This document shows, piece by piece, positions 38,224-48,796 of a DNA stretch of 64,000 nucleotides. Below the pieces are notes generated by a model that saw only the letters and a program-made list of their open reading frames with translations, made no database searches and was not told where the DNA came from. Each line of letters opens with the position of its first letter. Within the stretch, counting starts at the first letter, position 1. Source of the DNA: Henricia sp. BOLD:AAB3569 (Eukaryota; Echinodermata; Asteroidea; Spinulosida; Echinasteridae); assembly GCA_037783545.1 (NCBI GenBank), contig JBBELK010000518.1:62001-126000 (forward strand), written 5' to 3'. The position numbers were made by a program, and so were the translations under genes.

Positions 38224-41200
38224 ATGACAAGTGCGCAATATAGAGAGTTTAGGGCATGCAAAATTTGAAGTTCGTCGGAACATTTTTCGACCTCCAAATT
38301 TGCCGACGTTTGGACCACACTTTGACCAAATTGCCGAGCCAAACTGCGGTGCGTTAACGACAGTCCGAATGACTGAGCATGCGCACAACTCAGGAGTACC
38401 CCAAAGAGGTGTGTACAGACAGCCACGGTTTGCGTGAGAGCAGTCAGGAAGCCTCAACCCAGTTTTTTCTAAACTTTGAAATTTCTCTGCCATTTCCCGG
38501 CGAAAGTCTGTCAATTTTTGTATGACAAGTGCGCAATATAGAGAGTTTAGGGCATGCAAAATTTGAAGTTCGTCGGAACATTTTTCGACCTCCAAATTTG
38601 CCGACGTTTGGACCACACTTTGACCAAATTGCCGAGCCAAACTGCGGTGCGTTAACGACAGTCCGAATGACTGAGCATGCGCACAACTCAGGAGTACCCC
38701 AAAGAGGTGTGTACAGACAGCCACGGTTTGCGTGAGAGCAGTCAGGAAGCCTCAACCCAGTTTTTTCTAAACTTTGAAATTTCTCTGCCATTTCCCGGCG
38801 AAAGTCTGTCAATTTTTTATGACAAGTGCGCAATATAGAGAGTTTAGGGCATGCAAAATTTGAAGTTCGTCGGAACATTTTTCGACCTCCAAATTTGCCG
38901 ACGTTTGGACCACACTTTGACCAAATTGCCGAGCCAAACTGCGGTGCGTTAACGACAGTCCGAATGACTGAGCATGCGCACAACTCAGGAGTACCCCAAA
39001 GAGGTGTGTACAGACAGCCACGGTTTGCGTGAGAGCAGTCAGGAAGCCTCAACCCAGTTTTTTCTAAACTTTGAAATTTCTCTGCCATTTCCCGGCGAAA
39101 GTCTGTCAATTTTTGTATGACAAGTGCGCAATATAGAGAGTTTAGGGCATGCAAAATTTGAAGTTCGTCGGAACATTTTTCGACCTCCAAATTTGCCGAC
39201 GTTTGGACCACACTTTGACCAAATTGCCGAGCCAAACTGCGGTGCGTTAACGACAGTCCGAATGACTGAGCATGCGCACAACTCAGGAGTACCCCAAAGA
39301 GGTGTGTACAGACAGCCACGGTTTGCGTGAGAGCAGTCAGGAAGCCTCAACCCAGTTTTTTCTAAACTTTGAAATTTCTCTGCCATTTCCCGGCGAAAGT
39401 CTGTCAATTTTTTATGACAAGTGCGCAATATAGAGAGTTTAGGGCATGCAAAATTTGAAGTTCGTCGGAACATTTTTCGACCTCCAAATTTGCCGACGTT
39501 TGGACCACACTGTGACCAAATTGCCGAGCCAAACTGCGGTGCGTTAACGACAGTCCGAATGACTGAGCATGCGCACAACTCAGGAGTACCCCAAAGAGGT
39601 GTGTACAGACAGCCACGGTTTGCGCGAGAGCAGTCAGGAAGCCTCAACCCAGTTTTTTCTAAACTTTGAAATTTCTCTGCCATTTCCCGGCGAAAGTCTG
39701 TCAATTTTTTATGACAAGTGCGCAATATAGAGAGTTGAGGGCATGCAAAATTTGAAGTTCGTCGGAACATTTTTCGACCTCCAAATTTGCCGACGTTTGG
39801 ACCACACTTTGACCAAATTGCCGAACCAAACTGCGGTGCGTTAACGACAGTCCGAATGACTGAGCATGCGCACAACTCAGGAGTACCCCAAAGAGGTGTG
39901 TACAGACAGCCACGGTTTGCGTGAGAGCAGTCAGGAAGCCTCAACCCAGTTTTTTCTAAACTTTGAAATTTCTCTGCCATTTCCCGGCGAAAGTCTGTCA
40001 ATTTTGTATGACAAGTGCGCAATATAGAGAGTTTAGGGCATGCAAAATTTGAAGTTCGTCGGAACATTTTTCGACCTCCAAATTTGCCGACGTTTGGACC
40101 ACACTTTGACCAAATTGCCGAGCCAAACTGCGGTGCGTTAACGACAGTCCGAATGACTGAGCATGCGCACAACTCAGGAGTACCCCAAAGAGGTGTGTAC
40201 AGACAGCCACGGTTTGCGTGAGAGCAGTCAGGAAGCCTCAACCCAGTTTTTTCTAAACTTTGAAATTTCTCTGCCATTTCCCGGCGAAAGTCTGTCAATT
40301 TTGTATGACAAGTGCGCAATATAGAGAGTTTAGGGCATGCAAAATTTGAAGTTCGTCGGAACATTTTTCGACCTCCAAATTTGCCGACGTTTGGACCACA
40401 CTTTGACCAAATTGCCGAGCCAAACTGCGGTGCGTTAACGACAGTCCGAATGACTGAGCATGCGCACAACTCAGGAGTACCCCAAAGAGGTGTGTACAGA
40501 CAGCCACGGTTTGCGTGAGAGCAGTCAGAAAGCCTCAACCCAGTTTTTTCTAAACTTTGAAATTTCTCTGCCATTTCCCGGCGAAAGTCTGTCAATTTTT
40601 TATGACAAGTGCGCAATATAGAGAGTTTAGGGCCTTCCAAATTTGAAGTTCGTCGGAACATTTTTCGACCTCCAAATTTGCCGACGTTTGGACCACACTT
40701 TGACCAAATTGCCGAGCCAAACTGCGGTGCGTTAACGACAGTCCGAATGACTGAGCATGCGCACAACTCAGGAGTACCCCAAAGAGGTGTGTACAGACAG
40801 CCACGGTTTGCGCGAGAGCAGTCAGGAAGCCTCAACCCAGTTTTTTCTAAACTTTGAAATTTCTCTGCCATTTCCCGGCGAAAGTCTGTCAATTTTTTAT
40901 GACAAGTGCGCAATATAGAGAGTTTAGGGCATGCAAAATTTGAAGTTCGTCGGAAAATTTTTCGACCTCCAAATTTGCCGACGTTTGGACCACACTTTGA
41001 CCAAATTGCCGAGCCAAACTGCGGTGCGTTAACGACAGTCCGAATGACTGAGCATGCGCACAACTCAGGAGTACCCCAAAGAGGTGTGTACAGACAGCCA
41101 CGGTTTGCGTGAGAGCAGTCAGGAAGCCTCAACCCAGTTTTTTCTAAACTTTGAAATTTCTCTGCCATTTCCCGGCGAAAGTCTGTCAATTTGTTATGAC

Positions 41201-44200
41201 AAGTGCGCAATATAGAGAGTTTAGGGCATGCAAAATTTGAAGTTCGTCGGAACATTTTTCGACCTCCAAATTTGCCGACGTTTGGACCACACTTTGACCA
41301 AATTGCCGAACCAAACTGCGGTGCGTTAACGACAGTCCGAATGACTGAGCATGCGCACAACTCAGGAGTACCCCAAAGAGGTGTGTACAGACAGCCACGG
41401 TTTGCGTGAGAGCAGTCAGGAAGCCTCAACCCAGTTTATTCTAAACTTTGAAATTTCTCTGCCATTTCCCGGCGAAAGTCTGTCAATTTTGTATGACAAG
41501 TGCGCAATACAGAGAGTTTAGGGCATGCAAAATTTGAAGTTCGTCGGAACATTTTTCGACCTCCAAATTTGCCGACGTTTGGACCACACTTTGACCAAAT
41601 TGCCGAGCCAAACTGCGGTGCGTTAACGACAGTCCGAATGACTGAGCATGCGCACAACTCAGGAGTACCCCAAAGAGGTGTGTACAGACAGCCACGGTTT
41701 GCGTGAGAGCAGTCAGGAAGCCTCAACCCAGTTTTTTCTAAACTTTGAAATTTCTCTTCCATTTCCCGGCGAAAGTCTGTCAATTTTTTTATGACAAGTG
41801 CGCAATATAGAGAGTTTAGGGCATGCAAAATTTGAAGTTCGTCGGAACATTTTTCGACCTCCAAATTTGCCGACGTTTGGACCACACTTTGACCAAATTG
41901 CCGAGCCAAACTGCGGTGCGTTAACGACAGTCCGAATGACTGAGCATGCGCACAACTCAGGAGTACCCCAAAGAGGTGTGTACAGACAGCCACGGTTTGC
42001 GTGAGAGCAGTCAGGAAGCCTCAACCCAGTTTTTTCTAAACTTTGAAATTTCTCTGCCATTTCCCGGCGAAAGTCTGTCAATTTTTTATGACAAGTGCGC
42101 AATATAGAGAGTTTAGGGCATGCAAAATTTGAAGTTCGTCGGAACATTTTTCGACCTCCAAATTTGCCGACGTTTGGACCACACTTTGACCAAATTGCCG
42201 AGCCAAACTGCGGTGCGTTAACGACAGTCCGAATGACTGAGCATGCGCACAACTCAGGAGTACCCCAAAGAGGTGTGTACAGACAGCCACGGTTTGCGCG
42301 AGAGCAGTCAGGAAGCCTCAACCCAGTTTGTTCTAAACTTTGAAATTTCTCTGCCATTTCCCGGCGAAAGTCTGTCAATTTTTTATGACAAGTGCGCAAT
42401 ATAGAGAGTTTAGGGCATGCAAAATTTGAAGTTCGTCGGAACATTTTTCGACCTCCAAATTTGCCGACGTTTGGACCACACTTTGACCAAATTGCCGAGC
42501 CAAACTGCGGTGCGTTAACGACAGTCCGAATGACTGAGCATGCGCACAACTCAGGAGTACCCCAAAGAGGTGTGTACAGACAGCCACGGTTTGCGTGAGA
42601 GCAGTCAGGAAGCCTCAACCCAGTTTTTTTCTAAACTTTGAAATTTCTCTGCCATTTCCCGGCGAAAGTCTGTCAATTTTTTATGACAAGTGCGCAATAT
42701 AGAGAGTTTAGGGCATGCAAAATTTGAAGTTCGTCGGAACATTTTTCGACCTCCAAATTTGCCGACGTTTGGACCACACTTTGACCAAATTGCCGAGCCA
42801 AACTGCGGTGCGTTAACGACAGTCCGAATGACTGAGCATGCGCACAACTCAGGAGTACCCCAAAAAGGTGTGTACAGACAGCCACGGTTTGCGTGAGAGC
42901 AGTCAGGAAGCCTCAACCCAGTTTTTTCTAAACTTTGAAATTTCTCTGCCATTTCCCGGCGAAAGTCTGTCAATTTTTTATGACAAGTGCGCAATATAGA
43001 GAGTTTAGGGCATGCAAAATTTGAAGTTCGTCGGAACATTTTTCGACCTCCAAATTTGCCGACGTTTGGACCACACTTTGACCAAATTGCCGAGCCAAAC
43101 TGCGGTGCGTTAACGACAGTCCGAATGACTGAGCATGCGCACAACTCAGGAGTACCCCAAAGAGGTGTGTACAGACAGCCACGGTTTGCGTGAGAGCAGT
43201 CAGGAAGCCTCAACCCAGTTTTTTCTAAACTTTGAAATTTCTCTGCCATTTCCTGGCGAAAGTCTGTCAATTTTTTATGACAAGTGCGCAATATAGAGAG
43301 TTTAGGGCATGCAAAATTTGAAGTTCGTCGGAACATTTTTCGACCTCCAAATTTGCCGACGTTTGGACCACACTTTGACCAAATTGCCGAGCCAAACTGC
43401 GGTGCGTTAACGACAGTCCGAAAGACTGAGCATGCGCACAACTCAGGAGTACCCCAAAGAGGTGTGTACAGACAGCCACGGTTTGCTTGAGAGCAGTCAG
43501 GAAGCCTCAACCCAGTTTTTTCTAAACTTTGAAATTTCTCTGCCATTTCCCGGCGAAAGTCTGTCAATTTTGTATGACAAGTGCGCAATATAGAGAGTTT
43601 AGGGCATGCAAAATTTGAAGTTCGTCGGAACATTTTTCGACCTCCAAATTTGCCGACGTTTGGACCACACTTTGACCAAATTGCCGAGCCAAACTGCGGT
43701 GCGTTAACGACAGTCCGAAAGACTGAGCATGCGCACAACTCAGGAGTACCCCAAAGAGGTGTGTACAGACAGCCACGGTTTGCTTGAGAGCAGTCAGGAA
43801 GCCTCAACCCAGTTTTTTCTAAACTTTGAAATTTCTCTGCCATTTCCCGGCGAAAGTCTGTCAATTTTGTATGACAAGTGCGCAATATAGAGAGTTTAGG
43901 GCATGCAAAATTTGAAGTTCGTCGGAACATTTTTCGACCTCCAAATTTGCCGACGTTTGGACCACACTTTGACCAAATTGCCGAGCCAAACTGCGGTGCG
44001 TTAACGACAGTCCGAATGACTGAGCATGCGCACAACTCAGGAGTACCCCAAAGAGGTGTGTACAGACAGCCACGGTTTGCGTGAGAGCAGTCAGGAAGCC
44101 TCAACCCAGTTTTTTCTAAACTTTGAAATTTCTCTTCCATTTCCCGGCGAAAGTCTGTCAATTTTGTATGACAAGTGCGCAATATAGAGAGTTTAGGGCA

Positions 44201-46545
44201 TGCAAAATTTGAAGTTCGTCGGAACATTTTTCGACCTCCAAATTTGCCGACGTTTGGACCACACTTTGACCAAATTGCCGAGCCAAACTGCGGTGCGTTA
44301 ACGACAGTCCGAATGACTGAGCATGCGCACAACTCAGGAGTACCCCAAAGAGGTGTGTACAGACAGCCACGGTTTGCGTGAGAGCAGTCAGGAAGCCTCA
44401 ACCCAGTTTTTTCTAAACTTTAAAATTTCTCTGCCATTTCCCGGCGAAAGTCTGTCAATTTTGTATGACAAGTGCGCAATATAGAGAGTTTAGGGCATGC
44501 AAAATTTGAAGTTCGTCGGAACATTTTTCGACCTCCAAATTTGCCGACGTTTGGACCACACTTTGACCAAATTGCCGAGCCAAACTGCGGTGCGTTAACG
44601 ACAGTCCGAATGACTGAGCATGCGCACAACTCAGGAGTACCCCAAAGAGGTGTGTACAGACAGCCACGGTTTGCGTGAGAGCAGTCAGGAAGCCTCAACC
44701 CAGTTTTTTCTAAACTTTGAAATTTCTCTTCCATTTCCCGGCGAAAGTCTGTCAATTTTTTATGACAAGTGCGCAATATAGAGAGTTTAGGGCATGCAAA
44801 ATTTGAAGTTCGTCGGAACATTTTTCGACCTCCAAATTTGCCGACGTTTGGACCACACTTTGACCAAATTGCCGAGCCAAACTGCGGTGCGTTAACGACA
44901 GTCCGAATGACTGAGCATGCCCACAACTCAGGAGTACCCCAAAGAGGTGTGTACAGACAGCCACGGTTTGCGTGAGAGCAGTCAGGAAGCCTCAACCCAG
45001 TTTTTTCTAAACTTTGAAATTTCTCTGCCATTTCCCGGCGAAAGTCTGTCAATTTGTTATGACAAGTGCGCAATATAGAGAGTTTAGGGCATGCAAAATT
45101 TGAAGTTCGTCGGAACATTTTTCGACCTCCAAATTTTCCGACGTTTGGACCACACTTTGACCAAATTGCCGAGCCAAACTGCGGTGCGTTAACGACAGTC
45201 CGAATGACTGAGCATGCGCACAACTCAGGAGTACCCCAAAGAGGTGTGTACAGACAGCCACGGTTTGCGTGAGAGCAGTCAGGAAGCCTCAACCCAGTTT
45301 TTTCTAAACTTTGAAATTTCTCTGCCATTTCCCGGCGAAAGTCTGTCAATTTTTTATGACAAGTGCGCAATATAGAGAGTTTAGGGCATGCAAAATTTGA
45401 AGTTCGTCGGAACATTTTTCGACCTCCAAATTTGCCGACGTTTGGACCACACTTTGACCAAATTGCCGAGCCAAACTGCGGTGCGTTAACGACAGTCCGA
45501 ATGACTGAGCATGCGCACAACTCAGGAGTACCCAAAAGAGGTGTGTACAGACAGCCACGGTTTGCGTGAGAGCAGTCAGGAAGCCTCAACCCAGTTTTTT
45601 CTAAACTTTGAAATTTCTCTGCCATTTCCCGGCGAAAGTCTGTCAATTTGTTATGACAAGTGCGCAATATAGAGAGTTTAGGGCATGCAAAATTTGAAGT
45701 TCGTCGGAACATTTTTCGACCTCCAAATTTTCCGACGTTTGGACCACACTTTGACCAAATTACCGAGCCAAACTGCGGTGCGTTAACGACAGTCCGAATG
45801 ACTGAGCATGCGCACAACTCAGGAGTACCCCAAAGAGGTGTGTACAGACAGCCACGGTTTGCGTGAGAGCAGTCAGGAAGCCTCAACCCAGTTTTTTCTA
45901 AACTTTGAAATTTCCCTGCCATTTCCCGGCGAAAGTCTGTCAATTTTTTATGACAAGTGCGCAATATAGAGAGTTTAGGGCATGCAAAATTTGAAGTTCG
46001 TCGGAACATTTTTCGACCTCCAAATTTGCCGACGTTTGGACCACACTTTGACCAAATTGCCGAGCCAAACTGCGGTGCGTTAACGACAGTCCGAATGACT
46101 GAGCATGCGCACAACTCAGGAGTACCCAAAAGAGGTGTGTACAGACAGCCACGGTTTGCGTGAGAGCAGTCAGGAAGCCTCAACCCAGTTTTTTCTAAAC
46201 TTTGAAATTTCTCTTCCATTTCCCGGCGAAAGTCTGTCAATTTTTTATGACAAGTGCGCAATATAGAGAGTTGAGGGCATGCACAATTTGAAGTTCGTCG
46301 GAACATTTTTCGACCTCCAAATTTGCCGACGTTTGGACCACACTTTGACCAAATTGCCGAGCCAAACTGCGGTGCGTTAACGACAGTCCGAATGACTGAG
46401 CATGCGCACAACTCAGGAGTACCCCAAAGAGGTGTGTACAGACAGCCACGGTTTGCGTGAGAGCAGTCAGGAAGCCTCAACCCAGTTTTTTTCTAAACTT
46501 TGAAATTTCTCTGCCATTTCCCGGCGAAAGTCTGTCAATTATTTT
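38224..46545. repeat. Satellite domain 6: long runs of exact 297-bp monomers
   Basis: About 28 monomers, nearly all exactly 297 bp, so one minus-strand frame stays open for up to eight monomers (39,039-41,429). The TTCTCAAC variant of domains 2-5 is not seen. Local markers are TGCGCGAGAG near 39,621, 40,810 and 42,297, the adjacent pair sharing CGAAAGACTG plus TTTGCTTGAG near 43,420 and 43,717, and CTCTTCCATTT from 41.75 kb onward. A two-monomer alternation occupies 45.05-46.2 kb. Confidence 0.85.
45059..46246. repeat. Dimeric (about 594-bp) satellite alternation
   Basis: Two monomer types alternate twice. One has AATTTGTTATGAC plus AAATTTTCCGACG (units starting near 45,059 and 45,653). The other has AGTACCCAAAAGAGG (units starting near 45,356 and 45,950). 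The third unit adds TTACCGAG. The pair is a two-monomer higher-order repeat, and its types reappear singly at 50.4-52.1 kb and 55.9-56.9 kb. Confidence 0.75.
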
Positions 46546-48486
46546 ATGACAAGTGGGCATTATAGAGAGTTTAGGGCATGCAAAATTTGAAGTTCGTCGG
46601 AAAATTTTTCGACCTCCAAATTTGCCGACGTTTGGACCACACTTTGACCAAATTGCCGAGCCAAACTGCGGTGCGTTAACGACAGTCCGAATGACTGAGC
46701 ATGCGCACAACTCAGGAGTACCCCAAAGAGGTGTGTACAGACAGCCACGGTTTGCGTGAGAGCAGTCAGGAAGCCTCAACCCAGTTTTTTCTAAACTTTG
46801 AAATTTCTCTGCCATTTCCCGGCGAAAGTCTGTCAATTTTTTATGACAAGTGCGCAATATAGAGAGTTTAGGGCATGCAAAATTTGAAGTTCGTCGGAAC
46901 ATTTTTCGACCTCCAAATTTGCCGACGTTTGGACCACACTTTGACCAAATTGCCGAGCCAAACTGCGGTGCGTTAACGACAGTCCGAATGACTGAGCATG
47001 CGCACAACTCAGGAGTACCCCAAAGAGGTGTGTACAGACAGCCACGGTTTGCGTGAGAGCAGTCAGGAAGCCTCAACCCAGTTTTTTCTAAACTTTGAAA
47101 TTTCTCTGCCATTTCCCGGCGAAAGTCTGTCAATTTGTTATGACAAGTGCGCAATATATAGAGTTTAGGGCATGCAAAATTTGAAGTTCGTCGGAACATT
47201 TTTCGACCTCCAAATTTGCCGACGTTTGGACCACACTTTGACCAAATTGCCGAGCCAAACTGCGGTGCGTTAACGACAGTCCGAATGACTGAGCATGCGC
47301 ACAACTCAGGAGTACCCCAAAGAGGTGTGTACAGACAGCCACGGTTTGCGTGAGAGCAGTCAGGAAGCCTCAACCCAGTTTTTTCTAAACTTTGAAATTT
47401 CTCTGCCATTTCCCGGCGAAAGTCTGTCAATTTTGTATGACAAGTGCGCAATATAGAGAGTTTAGGGCATGCACAATTTGAAGTTCGTCGGAACATTTTT
47501 CGACCTTCAAATTTGCCGACGTTTGGACCACACTTTGACCAAATTGCCGAGCCAAACTGCGGTGCGTTAACGACAGTCCGAATGACTGAGCATGCGCACA
47601 ACTCAGGAGTACCCCAAAGAGGTGTGTACAGACAGCCACGGTTTGCGTGAGAGCAGTCAGGAAGCCTCAACCCAGTTTTTTTCTAAACTTTGAAATTTCT
47701 CTGCCATTTCCCGGCGAAAGTCTGTCAATTTTGTATGACAAGTGCGCAATATAGAGAGTTTAGGGCATGCACAATTTGAAGTTCGTCGGAACATTTTTCG
47801 ACCTTCAAATTTGCCGACGTTTGGACCACACTTTGACCAAATTGCCGAGCCAAACTGCGGTGCGTTAACGACAGTCCGAATGACTGAGCATGCGCACAAC
47901 TCAGGAGTACCCCAAAGAGGTGTGTACAGACAGCCACGGTTTGCGTGAGAGCAGTCAGGAAGCCTCAACCCAGTTTTTTCTAAACTTTGAAATTTCTCTG
48001 CCATTTCCCGGCGAAAGTCTGTCAATTTTTTATGACAAGTGCGCAATATAGAGAGTTTAGGGCATGCAAAATTTGAAGTTTGTCGGAACATTTTTCGACC
48101 TCCAAATTTGCCGACGTTTGGACCACACTTTGACCAAATTGCCGAGCCAAACTGCGGTGCGTTAACGACAGTCCGAATGACTGAGCATGCGCACAACTCA
48201 GGAGTACCCCAAAGAGGTGTGTACAGACAGCCACGGTTTGCGTGAGAGCAGTCAGGAAGCCTCAACCCAGGTTTTTCTAAACTTTGAAATTTCTCTTCCA
48301 TTTCCCGGCGAAAGTCTGTCAATTTTTTATGACAAGTGCGCAATATAGAGAGTTCAGGGCATGCACAATTTGAAGTTCGTCGGAACATTTTTCGACCTCC
48401 AAATTTGCCGACGTTTGGACCACACTTTGACCAAATTGCCGAGCCAAACTGCGGTGCGTTAACGACAGTCCGAATGACTGAGTATG
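46546..48486. repeat. Satellite domain 7: first copy of the seven-type monomer order
   Basis: Monomer types run in this order: GGAAAATTTTTCG (start 46,546), majority (46,843), ATATATAGAG (47,140), CGACCTTCAAAT twice (47,437 and 47,735), GTTTGTCGG (48,032), then GAGTTCAGGG with GCACAATTTG (48,329). The last is broken by the SINE. Very similar orders recur at 57.1-60.2 kb and 60.2-62.0 kb. Confidence 0.82.
48474..48486. repeat. SINE target-site duplication, left copy
   Basis: ATGACTGAGTATG, identical to 48,784-48,796. The usual monomer has GAGCATG here. Both copies carry the same C-to-T change, so the target monomer already had it before insertion. Confidence 0.93.
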
Positions 48487-48510
48487 TTGTTGTTGTTGTT
48501 GTTGTTGTTG
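48487..48510. repeat. (TTG)8 microsatellite, SINE 3' tail
   Basis: Eight perfect TTG units on the plus strand, which is (CAA)8 at the 3' end of the minus-strand SINE, directly abutting the left target-site duplication. Short tandem tails of this kind are typical of many tRNA SINEs that lack poly(A). Confidence 0.9.
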
Positions 48511-48716
48511 TATATTTTATGGCATCTTCGGCAACTAAGGCCCTTTATGCCATCAACTATACGGTTTTAGCTTTAACTATACTATATTTATCAACTTGAG
48601 ATGACGAAGAAGGAGTTGCAGTTTTAGAAGTGGGAGGAAAACCCCCAGAGAAATGCCCCAGGGGAAAACCCACGCGGTCAAGTAGGGACTGCAAACCCAA
48701 TTCACATACACGCCCC

Positions 48717-48727
48717 GGATTCGAACC
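48717..48727 (-). promoter_or_regulatory. SINE pol III B box
   Basis: The minus strand reads GGTTCGAATCC, an exact fit to the tRNA T-arm promoter consensus GWTCRANNC. It starts 43 bases after the start of the A box, within the usual tRNA-gene spacing, so the internal RNA polymerase III promoter looks intact on this side. Confidence 0.88.
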
Positions 48728-48759
48728 CGGGACCCCAGAGGTGAAAGGCGAGGAAAGAA

Positions 48760-48770
48760 CCCGTACGCCA
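48760..48770 (-). promoter_or_regulatory. SINE pol III A box
   Basis: The minus strand reads TGGCGTACGGG, which fits the TRGYNNARNNG consensus at all but one defined position (C where R is expected). It begins 14 bases into the element, at the place of the D arm of a tRNA. The 35-bp segment 48,748-48,782 containing it is repeated exactly inside both 727-bp inserts. Confidence 0.78.
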
Positions 48771-48783
48771 ACCCGACCGCCCT

Positions 48784-48796
48784 ATGACTGAGTATG
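48784..48796. repeat. SINE target-site duplication, right copy
   Basis: ATGACTGAGTATG, directly after the SINE head and followed by the normal monomer continuation CGCACAACTC. The satellite resumes exactly where it stopped, so nothing was lost on insertion. Confidence 0.93.

Larger units (their letters stand above)
48487..48783 (-). mobile_element. tRNA-derived SINE, apparently full length
   Basis: Read on the minus strand from 48,783, the element starts with a tRNA-like head (A box at 48,760-48,770, B box at 48,717-48,727). It continues through a core containing GTGGGTTTTCC and GGTTTTCCTCCCA (48,631-48,675) and an AT-rich 3' part with ATAAATATAGTATAG, and ends in (CAA)8 at 48,487-48,510. 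It is flanked by a perfect 13-bp duplication. A pol III promoter, a core, a short-repeat tail and a target duplication together are diagnostic of a SINE mobilised by a partner LINE. The core motif resembles the conserved domain of Nin-DC-type metazoan SINEs; that assignment is from memory. It encodes no protein. Confidence 0.9.

Noticed and set aside
39039..41429. Long minus-strand open reading frame (796 codons), and similar ones at 42,605-44,401, 44,420-46,480 and 48,859-51,024
   Set aside because: They are eight or fewer satellite monomers read in one frame that happens to lack stops. The frame is broken throughout the array by T-tract length changes and by an amplified TGA variant, and I recognise no domain. 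I treat them as non-coding.
48700..48783. Functional tRNA gene on the minus strand
   Set aside because: The A and B boxes are present, but the anticodon arm is degenerate, the sequence continues into a SINE core without a matching acceptor 3' side, and the unit has a (CAA)8 tail and target duplications. It is a SINE head.
48487..48783. SINE being a transformed satellite monomer because it is also 297 bp
   Set aside because: The equal length is coincidence. The sequence is unrelated to the monomer and bounded by a 13-bp duplication, so the net gain is 310 bp and the satellite phase shifts accordingly.
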